From CAWCUU01 sp963798855 (GTDB taxonomy: Bacteria > Gemmatimonadota > Gemmatimonadetes > Longimicrobiales > RSA9): a DNA stretch of 64,000 nucleotides. Position 1 is the stretch's first letter. Each line of letters opens with the position of its first letter. The stretch lies in the NCBI GenBank assembly GCA_963798855.1, contig CAWCUU010000002.1:1364001-1428000 (forward strand), written 5' to 3'. Positions 40,142 through 48,489 of the stretch are shown one piece after another. Made by a program: the position numbers and the translations under genes. The notes below the pieces were generated by a model. It had not been told where the DNA came from. It ran no database searches and saw only the letters and a program-made list of their open reading frames with translations.

Positions 40142-41116
40142 TCAGCCGCCCGCGTGCAGCGTGGCCGACGTGATCTCGAAGTGAACGGTCACGTCGCCAT
40201 CGGAGTCCACCGTGATGCTCTGCGGCATCGATGGATCCGTGGTGAAGTCGATCAGCGGGTTCCCGCCATCCATGGGCGAGAGCACGTTCGCGTCGTAGTC
40301 GCCCGGGACCACGCTCATGAACGTCGCCTCGTAGTTGCCGTCCGCATCGGGACCCGTGAATGAGAGCTGCTCACCGAGCGTTCCTGGATCGAGGTCCGCG
40401 GACCGGAGCTCGGCCGAGAACGCCTCCAGCGTCGTCGGATTGCCGTCCAGGTCGGGGAGCTCGACGGTATCCGCCACGCTGGCCAGCACGTGCACGGTGC
40501 CGGCGAAGCGCACGTCCGTCGCCTTCAGGCTCGGGTGCATCACCCATTTGCCCGACTTCCCCGCCTGGTGTCCGAACGTATCGGCGACGTCGAAGTCGAC
40601 GAGGATGACCTTGTCCTCTGTCAGCGTCAGCGCGCCGTCGGGGAAGTTCACCTTGATCCCCGACTGGCTGCAGCTCGGGCATTTCAGCTCGCCGTCGACC
40701 GTCAGCTCCGGAGGCACGTCGTAGCCCGGGGTCGCATAGACCTTCGTCGAGCCGCCCTCGTCCACCACAATGTAGCCGCCGTCCACCACGAAGCGCATCT
40801 GGCCGTACGTTCCGGCCTTGACCGGATGCCCGTCTACCAGGCTGATCACGTCGTTGGAGAGGCTGAGCAGGTTCGTGGTGACGGGGCTCGACATCAGGAC
40901 CATGTCGGCCGACGGATCCGCGCCTTCCTCAGGGGTGCCCTGCAGGTAGACCCGAGAGATCGTGACCACCGCCTCCGTGATGTTCGCCGCCGGCGCATCC
41001 GTGAGGCGTACAGAAAGGCGGGCGGTGCCGCTCGCCATGTTGCTCCCCTCGCACGCCGCCAGGCCGACTGCGAGAGCTGCGGCTGTGAGACCGATCGCTG
41101 TGGTTCTGCGACGCAT
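40142..41116 (-). CDS. DUF4382 lipoprotein
   Basis: The protein has 324 residues from the ATG at 41116 (AGGAG about ten bases upstream; another ATG at 41143 is possible). It has a lipoprotein signal, RRRTTAIGLTAAALAVG then LAAC. The mature N-terminal half is the DUF4382 domain: ARLSVRLTDAPAANITEAVV near its start, then ISRVYLQG and YGQMRFVVDGGYIVV, a beta-sandwich related to prealbumin-like domains. The C-terminal half contains DLDGNPTTLEAFSAELRSAD and a second beta-rich domain (YEATFMSVVPGDYDANV) that resembles a carboxypeptidase-regulatory fold. Two CPSC cysteines (residues about 160-163) could bind metal or form a disulfide. It is surface or periplasmic; function unknown. Confidence 0.82.
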   Translation of the reverse strand: MRRRTTAIGLTAAALAVGLAACEGSNMASGTARLSVRLTDAPAANITEAVVTISRVYLQGTPEEGADPSADMVLMSSPVTTNLLSLSNDVISLVDGHPVKAGTYGQMRFVVDGGYIVVDEGGSTKVYATPGYDVPPELTVDGELKCPSCSQSGIKVNFPDGALTLTEDKVILVDFDVADTFGHQAGKSGKWVMHPSLKATDVRFAGTVHVLASVADTVELPDLDGNPTTLEAFSAELRSADLDPGTLGEQLSFTGPDADGNYEATFMSVVPGDYDANVLSPMDGGNPLIDFTTDPSMPQSITVDSDGDVTVHFEITSATLHAGG

Positions 41117-41249
41117 GCGTATTGCTCTCCTGCCTCGGTTCATGTCTCCCTGGGCGGTCGCCGGCGTGCTCTACGCCGGCCAGGGAGTAGGACGAGCGGG
41201 AGTGCAGGATCGTCACAGTGTCGACGGCAACCGATTGTGCCGGAGCAAC

Positions 41250-42791
41250 TTAGAGCTCATCTCCGATTCCGGATACGGCCTCCACCAGCACGTCGATGTC
41301 CGCGCTGCGCGTGCGGTGGTTCGTGAAGGCGGCCCGCAGCGCGAAGCCGGTCGGCAGCACGGTGCTGGAGACGACTGCGGTACCGGACTCCTGCAGGCGC
41401 TGCAGCAGCTCGCGATTGAGCGCATCGATGGCGGGCTCGTCGAGGAAGCGGTCCGGACGGTAGCGGAAACAGACGACGTTGAGCGGAACGGGGGCGAGAA
41501 GCTCCAGGTGGGGGTGTGCGGCGACGAGCGATTCGAGGCGGCGCGCCTGACGGACTCCCTGCTCGACGAGCCGTGCGAACGCGTCGGTACCGTGGGCGCG
41601 GACCGAGAGCCAGACCTTGAGGGCGCGAAATCCGCGGGTGAGCTGAGGCCCGAGGCTCGCGAAGTCGAGGGGCCCGGATGCGGGCCCTCGCTGGAAGGTC
41701 TCGAGGTAGGCGGCGTGCGGAGAGAAGGGCCGGCGGTGGGCGGCCGGGGAGCGGACGAGAATGCACCCGACCTCAATGGGCATGAACATCCATTTGTGGA
41801 GGTCGAAGGCAATGGAATCGGCGCGCTCCATGCCGGAGAGAAGGGGGCGGAGGTTTGGCGAAAGAGCGGCAAGGGCTCCGAAGGCGCCGTCGACGTGCAG
41901 CCAGATCGCCTCGCGCGCGCACAGGTCGGCGATGTCGTCGAGCGGATCGATCGCGCCGGTGTTGACCGTGCCTGCGGTGGCGACGACGCAGGCGGGGCGA
42001 CGTCCCTCGGCGCGGTCCATCGCGATCGCGTCCTCGAGCTCATCGACTTTCATCCGATAGCCGGAGTCGACGGGAATGTGTCGAACGCTATCGCGGCCGA
42101 CGCCGAGGATGCCGCCCGCCTTGTCGACGGAGTTGTGCGCCTCGGCGGACGTGTAGACGACGAGCTGGGAGTCCAGCGCGTGCAGCCCGCGCAGGGTGAC
42201 GTCGCCACCGCCGGCGGCATCGCGCGCGGCCGCGATGCCGATCAGATTGGCGAGGCTGGCGCCGCTCGTGAGGAGTCCGCTCGCGCCGGGCGCGAAGCCG
42301 AGCAGCTCGATCAGCCAGTCTACGACCTGCGCCTCGACGTAGGTGGCGGACTGCTCGCCGCCCCAGACGTTCGGATCCATGACCGCGGCGAGCATCTCGG
42401 CGAGCGCAGCGAGCGGCGTGCCCTGTCCATTGACCCACCCCCAGGCGCGGGGATGATTGTTCCCGAAGGGGTAGGGCAGGACGTGCTCGCGGAACGCTTC
42501 GTAGGCGGCATCCGCGCCCTGGCCGAGGCGGGGCGGGGGCACACGCAGAGCGGCGCGCGACGCGCTCGGCAGCGGCTGCCAGGCGGGCCGCTCGCGCAGG
42601 TCGCGCTGAAGCTCGATGACCTCATCGACCATGCGGTGGCCGAGTCGGCGGAGCGCGTCCCACTCGACGGGACCGGAGGGGTCGAGGCCCTCTTCCGGCC
42701 GTTCCTCCAGCGGCGGCCGGCCGTCGCTAGGGGTGGAGCCGAAGCCGGGGCCCGACGCCTCGGAAGGGTGGCGGTCCGCGTTCCGTGCCAT
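41250..42791 (-). CDS. PLP-dependent (aromatic-L-amino-acid type) decarboxylase
   Basis: The 513-residue protein starts at an ATG with GGAG six bases upstream. It has the group II decarboxylase layout: PYPFGNNHPRAWGWVNGQG, PNVWGGEQSATYVEAQVVDW, GLLTSGASLANLIGIAAAR, VVYTSAEAHNSVDKAGGILG, the PLP-ring histidine/aspartate region WLHVDGAFG, and the Schiff-base lysine in FDLHKWMFMP. It most resembles the aromatic-amino-acid/tyrosine decarboxylase branch. The reaction would be decarboxylation of an L-amino acid in the cytoplasm; the exact substrate is not determinable. The first 40 residues are low complexity and poorly conserved. It is divergent from the CPBP gene upstream. Confidence 0.9.
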   Translation of the reverse strand: MARNADRHPSEASGPGFGSTPSDGRPPLEERPEEGLDPSGPVEWDALRRLGHRMVDEVIELQRDLRERPAWQPLPSASRAALRVPPPRLGQGADAAYEAFREHVLPYPFGNNHPRAWGWVNGQGTPLAALAEMLAAVMDPNVWGGEQSATYVEAQVVDWLIELLGFAPGASGLLTSGASLANLIGIAAARDAAGGGDVTLRGLHALDSQLVVYTSAEAHNSVDKAGGILGVGRDSVRHIPVDSGYRMKVDELEDAIAMDRAEGRRPACVVATAGTVNTGAIDPLDDIADLCAREAIWLHVDGAFGALAALSPNLRPLLSGMERADSIAFDLHKWMFMPIEVGCILVRSPAAHRRPFSPHAAYLETFQRGPASGPLDFASLGPQLTRGFRALKVWLSVRAHGTDAFARLVEQGVRQARRLESLVAAHPHLELLAPVPLNVVCFRYRPDRFLDEPAIDALNRELLQRLQESGTAVVSSTVLPTGFALRAAFTNHRTRSADIDVLVEAVSGIGDEL

Positions 42792-42907
42792 GATCGACTC
42801 CGGCAGCTGGGTGAACGGCGGCGGCCGTCCGCTCGAGGGCGCCGCCCCGCACGGTCGCATGCGCCCTCGGCCCGCGCAAGCGGCTGTGTTCCGCTATATT
42901 CGGCGCC

Positions 42908-43789
42908 ATGAATTTCCACAGATTCGGATCCGTCGCGCGCGGGCGTGCCGGCTTGCGGGGGCGGCCGGACGCCGTGAACGTGCGCGAGATCGCGGCCGCG
43001 ACGGTGGGGCTGCTGGTCACGGCGCTCACGTACCTGGCGTGGCTGTTCGCGATCACGCCGATCATCGGGATGAGCGCGGCGCAGGCGGCGGCCTGGCTGC
43101 TCGCGCTGCTGGCGCTGTTCCTCCTCGTGCACGTCGCGCTCAATCTGAGAGCGACGAGGGTGGCGCAGTGCGAGCTTCTGCGCCTCGACCCGCCGCGGCC
43201 GCACGCGCTCGGCCGGCTCGTGATCGCGGCGCCGTTCGTGGTCGTGTTCACTCTCGCCTTCGGCGCGCTGCTCGTCTACGTCGGACAGACACCCTCCGAT
43301 GCCGGCGCCGGGATCCCCGACTACACGGGCCCGCTCGCGTGGCTTCCCGTGGCGCTGTTGCTGATCGTCTTCGCCCCACTGCTGGAGGAGTTCGTGTTCC
43401 GGGGCTGGCTGCAGCACCGGCTCGAGCGGCTCGTCGGGGTCGCGCCGGCGATCGCGGTGACCGCGCTGCTGTTCGCCGCCGCGCACGGCTGGAATGCAGG
43501 CAACGTGAACCGCTTCGTGCTCGGTCTTGCCTTCGGGACCGCCGTGTGGGCGAGCCGCTCCATCTGGAGCGGTGTGCTGCTGCACGCGGTGAACAACGCG
43601 TCCGCCGTGGCGGTTGGAGGCTTCATGCCGGAGAGCTGGAGCGCCCCCGCGGACATGATCCCCTGGATATCACGGCACGGAGGAGCCGCTCCGCTCGCGG
43701 CGCTGAGCGCGCTGGGCGCGATCGGCCTCGGCCTCGCCGTGACGGCGATGCGCGAGGTGCGGCGCGTGCGGGAAGGCGCGACCGCTTGA
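42908..43789 (+). CDS. CPBP-family intramembrane metalloprotease (copy 1)
   Basis: The 293-residue protein has eight or so helices and the CAAX protease/bacteriocin-processing signature: EEFVFRGWLQHRLER (the EExxxR motif), FAAAHGWNAGN (the FxxxH motif) and LLHAVNNASA (the third, HxxxN motif). These residues form the glutamate/histidine active site of the Rce1-like intramembrane peptidases. A TATATTCGGCGCC lies directly before the ATG, leaving little room for a ribosome-binding site, so a leaderless start is possible. It is the first gene of a coupled trio with a propeller lipoprotein and a second CPBP protein. Confidence 0.9.
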   Translation: MNFHRFGSVARGRAGLRGRPDAVNVREIAAATVGLLVTALTYLAWLFAITPIIGMSAAQAAAWLLALLALFLLVHVALNLRATRVAQCELLRLDPPRPHALGRLVIAAPFVVVFTLAFGALLVYVGQTPSDAGAGIPDYTGPLAWLPVALLLIVFAPLLEEFVFRGWLQHRLERLVGVAPAIAVTALLFAAAHGWNAGNVNRFVLGLAFGTAVWASRSIWSGVLLHAVNNASAVAVGGFMPESWSAPADMIPWISRHGGAAPLAALSALGAIGLGLAVTAMREVRRVREGATA

Positions 43790-45012
43790 GCGCGGCGCTG
43801 CCGGCGCTGCAGAGGCAACCCGCGCGCACGTGCGCACGCGCGTGGTTCGTCGTGATGCTGCTCGCGCTTGCCGGCTGCGGCGGGGGCGAGATGTCCCGCG
43901 GCGAGCCTCGGCCGGCGCTGCGGCCGGAGCTGCGCATCCAGGGAGACGCTCCCGGTGCTGAGTTCACCTGGATCGCGGCGATCGCGGTCGCGGAGGACGG
44001 CACGATGTATACGCTGCATCCGGCGGAATCGACGGTTCGCATCTGGGGCGCCGACGGCCGACTGGAAGGCTCGTTCGGCGCGGCGGGCGAAGGTCCGGGA
44101 CAGCTCCTCCACGCGGAGGACATCGGGTGGATGCGCGACTCGATCTGGGTCTCCGATCCTGCGGGCGGCCGCTTCAACGTGTACGACCGCGAGGGGCGAT
44201 TCGCCCGCGCCCTGCGTCCGGGGGCGCCGCGACCAGGCCCGTCATCGTTCCCGCTCCGGCCGGTGGCGCCGCTGCCCGACGGCTCCGTCCTCGCCGCCAC
44301 GTCCTGGCCGGCCGCGGTTGAGGCGGAGGGGCGCGGGGGTGCGCGCCAGGTCGTTCGGCTCACCGGCGATGGAGCCGTCGTGGATACGGTGGCGAGCTTT
44401 CCGGCTACGCCGACCGTCCTCGCCGTGCGCGATCCGGATGCGCAGGACTCGGTCGCGCTGTACACCTTCCAGCCGTACCCTGACGCGCCACTCTTCCAGA
44501 TCTCGCAAGCCGACTCGACGCTCGTCGTGGTCCGCCGCGAAGTGCCGGCCGTGGCGCGGGAGTCGGTTTCCGTCGAGGTCCTCGGGCTCCGTCTCTTCCG
44601 CGACGATACCGTCTTCGCGCGCACGATCCGCTATCCGGCACCGGTCGCGGACTCCGCCGCCGTCGGGGCATTCGTGCACACGTGGGCGGAGCGCGCGATG
44701 CACTCGAACGGTCCGCGTCCGGCGACGATAGGGCAGGCGGAGCGCTGGGTGAGGGCGGGGCTGCGGCTGCCGGCGGTGCCGCCGGCGGTGACGGCCCTCG
44801 GGACCGGGATGGATGGCTCGATCTGGCTGTTGCGTGGAAGCGACAAGGAGCAGCGGAGCGCCCGCGTTATCTCCCGCGATGGGCGCGACCTCTGGACGCT
44901 GCAGCTGCCCACCGACGTTCGACTGCTCGCCGCCGATACCTCTTGTGTCTGGGGCACTTACGCGGACTCCGCCGATGTGCCGTGGCTCATCCGTTACCGC
45001 ATTCGACGCTAG
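43786..45012 (+). CDS. 6-bladed beta-propeller lipoprotein
   Basis: The 408-residue reading starts at a TTG overlapping the preceding stop as TTGA, with GGAAGG nine bases upstream; an ATG at 43855 is too close to the lipobox to give a full signal peptide. The lipobox is LAGC in VVMLLALAGCGGG. The mature part shows propeller blades: AAIAVAEDGTMYTLHPAESTVRIWGADGRLEGSFG, then GPGQLLHAEDIGWMRDSIWVSD.. GRFNVYDREGRF and later ALGTGMDGSIWLLRG and RVISRDGRDLWTLQLP. The D-G-x-(I/L)-(Y/W)-(V/L) blade pattern with G.G.GPGQ is that of NHL-type 6-bladed propellers common in this phylum. It is lipid-anchored, facing the periplasm or the surface. Confidence 0.8.
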   Translation: MSAALPALQRQPARTCARAWFVVMLLALAGCGGGEMSRGEPRPALRPELRIQGDAPGAEFTWIAAIAVAEDGTMYTLHPAESTVRIWGADGRLEGSFGAAGEGPGQLLHAEDIGWMRDSIWVSDPAGGRFNVYDREGRFARALRPGAPRPGPSSFPLRPVAPLPDGSVLAATSWPAAVEAEGRGGARQVVRLTGDGAVVDTVASFPATPTVLAVRDPDAQDSVALYTFQPYPDAPLFQISQADSTLVVVRREVPAVARESVSVEVLGLRLFRDDTVFARTIRYPAPVADSAAVGAFVHTWAERAMHSNGPRPATIGQAERWVRAGLRLPAVPPAVTALGTGMDGSIWLLRGSDKEQRSARVISRDGRDLWTLQLPTDVRLLAADTSCVWGTYADSADVPWLIRYRIRR

Positions 45013-45085
45013 CCCCCCGCCGCGCAACCGGGTGGGTCCGCTCCGTGCATGATGGCGACGCGGAGCGAAACCCCTGAAGCAGCAG

Positions 45086-45946
45086 GTGGCAATGTCCAGA
45101 AGAGGCATCCTTCACGGCGCGCGGCAGACCCTCGGGGCTGCGGGCGACATCCTAAAGGCGGCGATCATCTTCGTCCTGTGGAACGTGATGATCGTGCCAA
45201 TGCTTCTGCTGCCGCCGCTCTGGGCGACGCTCTGGATGATGCTGGCCGTCGCGCTGCTCTATTACGTGCACATCGGCCGCGCGCTGCGACCGGGGCGAGA
45301 GCAGAAGCGCGCGACGCTGCGCTTGCGCCCGCCGGGCGCAGCGGTTCCGTGGGCGCTCGCCGCCGCGCTGCCGATGTTCTGCGTGAGCCTTTCGGGGACC
45401 TTCCTGCTGATCTGGCTGGGATTCCCGCCCGCCCTGCGCGGCTCCGACCTGCTGCAGGGCTACGCGCTGCAGCCGTTCGGCTGGCTTCCGCTCGCGGTCA
45501 TGGTCGTGCTGTTCGCGCCGATCCTGGAAGAGCTGGTGTTCCGGGGCTGGATCCAGCGGTCGCTCGAGCGGCGCTTCGGCGCCCTGCCCGGCATCCTGCT
45601 CGCCGCCGCGCTGTTCGCGGTCGCGCACGGGGCATCGCTGGGCAACACGAGCCGCTTCCTCATGGGGCTCGTTCTCGGCTGCGCGGTCTACCTGAGCCGC
45701 TCGATCTGGACGAGCATCATCCTGCACGCCGCACACAACGCGATCATCATGGCGCTCGGGCCCCTCACCGAGCAGGCGTTGCCCGCGGGCGGCGCGCTGC
45801 AGCCCTGGATGAACGCGCTCGGAGGGCCGCAGCCGTTCCTCGCGATGCTGCTCGTCAGCCTGAGCGCGCTCGTCTGGATGGGATGGCGCGCGCACCTCGA
45901 GATCGGCGCGTTGGCGTTCGAGTTGGAGCCGGCAACGGTCCGGTAG
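45086..45946 (+). CDS. CPBP-family intramembrane metalloprotease (copy 2)
   Basis: The 286-residue reading begins at a GTG at 45086; the ATG two codons later (45092) is equally possible. Active-site motifs match copy 1: EELVFRGWIQRSLERRFG, FAVAHGASLGN and ILHAAHNAII. The regions around them (VLFAPILEELVFRGW against VFAPLLEEFVFRGW, and SRFLMGLVLGCAVYLSRSIWTSIILHA against NRFVLGLAFGTAVWASRSIWSGVLLHA) show that the two are paralogues. It has about eight helices. The substrate is unknown; prokaryotic CPBP enzymes act in peptide maturation, immunity or anti-sigma cleavage. Confidence 0.9.
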   Translation: MAMSRRGILHGARQTLGAAGDILKAAIIFVLWNVMIVPMLLLPPLWATLWMMLAVALLYYVHIGRALRPGREQKRATLRLRPPGAAVPWALAAALPMFCVSLSGTFLLIWLGFPPALRGSDLLQGYALQPFGWLPLAVMVVLFAPILEELVFRGWIQRSLERRFGALPGILLAAALFAVAHGASLGNTSRFLMGLVLGCAVYLSRSIWTSIILHAAHNAIIMALGPLTEQALPAGGALQPWMNALGGPQPFLAMLLVSLSALVWMGWRAHLEIGALAFELEPATVR

Positions 45947-46021
45947 GGGTGCCCGCGCCGCGACGCGCCCCGGCGCGCGGCGTTCCCCGGGTCCCCTCCG
46001 GCCGTCCCGGCCGACTCCGAG

Positions 46022-46065
46022 CCGGAGCCGCGAGCCTCCTGTCGAGGGGGCGGCCCCGGCTCCGG
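46022..46065. terminator. 9-bp perfect inverted repeat in a 279-bp gap
   Basis: CCGGAGCCG (46022-46030) pairs with CGGCTCCGG (46057-46065) across 26 bases. It lies 76 bases after the second CPBP gene stop and is a candidate terminator. The rest of the gap (45947-46225) is GC-rich with a TTCAC-word stretch just before the aminotransferase gene; nothing else was recognised. Confidence 0.35.
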
Positions 46066-46225
46066 TCGGATCCGCTCGGTGATCGGCAGCAGCCCGCACT
46101 ACTCCAGCGCCCGCGCGCGGACCATCCTCGATCGCCGTCCCTCGTCGTATATTGCCGCGATCTCGCAGCACTCCTACTTCGCCGATCCACTTCACCCTTC
46201 ACAGTTCCCCTTCATGGAGACACCC

Positions 46226-47377
46226 ATGCGCAGACGCGACTTCCTCCGTGGCTCGATCGCCCTGGCGGGGACGGGGGCGCTGGGTCTCGCTCCCGCCGGT
46301 GGCGGTGCGGCCGTGCTCGATGCGCTCCGCGAGCGGCGGCCGGGATCGGACTCCGGGGGTCGGGGCGACGGGCCGATCCGGCTCGCGTCGAACGAGAACC
46401 CACTCGGGCTGTCGCCGGCGGCGCGAAGGGCGGTGATCGACGGGCTTTCGGAGGGAAACCGCTACCCGCACCTGCACGCGGCCGCGTTCCGCCCGAAGCT
46501 GGCGGAATTCCATGGAGTGCCGGCCGAGAGCGTGGTTCTGGGGAACGGTTCGACGGAAGTGATCCAGATGGCCGTGCAGGCGCTGGCGCGGCCGGGAATG
46601 CGCTACGTAATTCCCGATCCCACGTTCGAGAACGTAGCGGATTACGAGGCGCCGTCCGGTCTGGAGCTGGTGAAGGTGCCGCTGCTCGCGGACTGGTCAC
46701 ACGACCTGCAGCGCATGCGCGAACTGGCGGGACGCGGGCCGGCGCTCGTCTACATTTGCAATCCGAACAACCCGACGGCGTCGCTCACGTCGACCGCGGA
46801 CGTGGCGGCATGGATCGCGGATGCTCCGGAGCAGCTGTTCTTCCTGGTGGACGAGGCGTACATCCATTTCGTGGATGTGGCGGGGCACGAGACGGCGATC
46901 CCGCTGGCCCTGGAGCGGCCGAACGTGGTGGTGACGCGGACGTTCTCCAAGATTTACGGCATGGCGGGGCTGCGGCTCGGATACGGCATTGCGCAGGCGG
47001 AGACGGCGAAGCGCCTGTCCCCGTACGCGGCGGATGTGAACACGAACCAGCTCGCGCTTTTCGCGGCGGAGGCGAGCCTGCAGGACGAGGCGTACGTGGA
47101 GGAGGCGAAGCGGACGAACGAGGCGGGGCGCCGCGTGTTGTACGGCGTGCTGGACGAGCTGGGGCTCGAGCGGATTCCCAGCCATGCGAACTTCGTGATG
47201 CACCGCGTTGCTGGTGAGTTGGGCGCGTATATCGATCGGATGGCGCAGGAGGGAGTGCGCGTCGGCCGCCCCTTCCCTCCGCTGCTCGGCTGGAACCGCG
47301 TGTCCATTGGCCTGCCCCGGGAAATGCAGCGCCACGCCGAGGTGCTGCGCGCATTCCGCAGCCGCGGATGGGTGTAG
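46226..47377 (+). CDS. Tat-exported HisC-like class I aminotransferase
   Basis: The 383-residue protein starts at the ATG at 46226, six bases after GGAG (an ATG at 46214 would place that GGAG inside the gene). The N-terminus RRRDFLRGSIALAGTGALG is a twin-arginine signal (RRDFLRG) with a hydrophobic core. The enzyme domain matches histidinol-phosphate aminotransferase-type folds: LASNENPLGLSPAARRAV, VVLGNGSTEVIQMAVQA, YICNPNNPTAS, VDEAYIHFV, the PLP lysine in TRTFSKIYGMAGLRLGYGIA and NRVSIGLPREM. The enzyme thus appears to work in the periplasm. It is encoded alone, not in a his operon, so histidine synthesis is unlikely. Confidence 0.88.
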   Translation: MRRRDFLRGSIALAGTGALGLAPAGGGAAVLDALRERRPGSDSGGRGDGPIRLASNENPLGLSPAARRAVIDGLSEGNRYPHLHAAAFRPKLAEFHGVPAESVVLGNGSTEVIQMAVQALARPGMRYVIPDPTFENVADYEAPSGLELVKVPLLADWSHDLQRMRELAGRGPALVYICNPNNPTASLTSTADVAAWIADAPEQLFFLVDEAYIHFVDVAGHETAIPLALERPNVVVTRTFSKIYGMAGLRLGYGIAQAETAKRLSPYAADVNTNQLALFAAEASLQDEAYVEEAKRTNEAGRRVLYGVLDELGLERIPSHANFVMHRVAGELGAYIDRMAQEGVRVGRPFPPLLGWNRVSIGLPREMQRHAEVLRAFRSRGWV

Positions 47378-47664
47378 GGGCAGGCGCTGACGGCAGGCGC
47401 TGACGGCAGGCGCTAACGGCAGGCGCTGACAGCAGGCGCTTACGGCAGGCGCTGACGGCAGGCGCTTACGGCAGGCGCTGACAGCAGGCGCTGACGGCAG
47501 GCGCTGACAGCAGGCGTATCCTGCTTCGACGCATCGTCCTGAGCGCCTCGCAGTGCGCGCCTCGCCGTGCGCGCCTCGCCGTGCGCGCCTCGCCGTGCGC
47601 GCCTCGCCTTGAGCGCCTCACTTTGAGCGCCTCGGTTCGAGCGCCTCGCAGTCAGCGCCTGCCT
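47378..47664. repeat. large opposed repeat array filling the gap between convergent genes
   Basis: Eleven forward 13-mers of the type GCAGGCGCTGACG (variants CTTACG, CTAACG, CTGACA) run from three bases after the TAG of the aminotransferase gene to about 47520. After a short middle (TCGACGCATCGTCC), nine inverted units of the type GAGCGCCTCGC or GTGCGCGCCTCGCC run to the stop of the ABC permease gene (47665-47667), whose TAG is followed on its own strand by AGGCAGGCGCTGACTG. The whole gap is thus made of repeats in inverted orientation. Confidence 0.95.
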
Positions 47665-48489
47665 CTAAAGGTCGCGCCTGCGGTAGACGAGGTAAGCGAG
47701 CATCAGAAAGAAGACGATCTCGGCGGTGGCGACGGCGGCGAGGAGGCCGGTGTCGTCGAGCGCCGGGATCGGGCGGTTCGCCTTGGTCAGCGTGGCGACC
47801 ATCTTCTCGTAGGCGGCGGCATCGTAGCGGGCGGGCTCGATGAGCTCGGAGAAGAGCCTCATCGGCAGGAAGCCGGCTGCCTTCGCCCACGCGCCGCCGA
47901 GATGCCGGAGCCCGGCGCCGAGCAGCTGCTCGAGCACGGCCAGGTAGAAGAACAGGATCGCCATGGCCGGCCCGGAGCTGCGGGCGAGGAAGGCGACAAA
48001 GAAGCCGAGCGACGTGACGCCGCCTATCGCGAGCAGCTCGGCGCCCATCAGCTGGGCATCGCCGACGCGAACGATCGGCCCGGTGACGCCGCCCGTGGCG
48101 ATCGTCGCGCCGCCGACGACCGAGATGTGGAGGGCGAAGAACCCGACCACGACCATTGCCCACAGCATGAGCTTTCCGCCGAACCACTGGTCCTTGGAGA
48201 GCCCGTCGATGACGTTCTGTCGGGCGGTCCGCCAGGAGAACTCGCTGGAGACGAGCAGGATGAGCAGGATCGCCGCGAAGAAGGCGGCGGGCACGGCCGG
48301 GTCGTTGATGAGATCGGACCAGGCGGTCGGAAGCGCAAGCGGCAGCCGTTCGGGGTGCTTCGCGTGCTCGCGGATGGTCTCGAACATCATGATGCCGAGC
48401 ATCGCGGTGAACAGCCCCGCGGTGACCATCGCGGCGGGTCGCTTCCTCGTCTTGAGCGTCTCGTTCCGGGCCAGCACGCCGAGCGTCAT
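47665..48489 (-). CDS. ABC-2 type transporter permease
   Basis: The 274-residue protein has about six helices and starts with an ATG overlapping the ATPase stop (ATGA type, four bases shared). GVLARNETLKTRKRPAAMVTAGLFTAMLGIMMF opens the protein, as in NatB-like permeases. SSEFSWRTARQNVIDGLSKDQWFGGKLML is the conserved ABC-2 segment (E.RTGT..-like) between the first helices. It forms the membrane part of an exporter with the ATPase encoded immediately upstream. Substrate unknown. Its stop codon is followed at once by the inverted half of the repeat array. Confidence 0.88.
   Translation of the reverse strand: MTLGVLARNETLKTRKRPAAMVTAGLFTAMLGIMMFETIREHAKHPERLPLALPTAWSDLINDPAVPAAFFAAILLILLVSSEFSWRTARQNVIDGLSKDQWFGGKLMLWAMVVVGFFALHISVVGGATIATGGVTGPIVRVGDAQLMGAELLAIGGVTSLGFFVAFLARSSGPAMAILFFYLAVLEQLLGAGLRHLGGAWAKAAGFLPMRLFSELIEPARYDAAAYEKMVATLTKANRPIPALDDTGLLAAVATAEIVFFLMLAYLVYRRRDL

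Noticed and set aside
46226..47377. Histidine biosynthesis gene hisC
   Set aside because: It carries a Tat export signal and has no other his gene near it, so the biosynthetic assignment is not supported.
47378..47664. Possible CRISPR or toxin-antitoxin array in the 13-mer repeats
   Set aside because: The unit is far too short, there are no spacers, and no plausible peptide is encoded.
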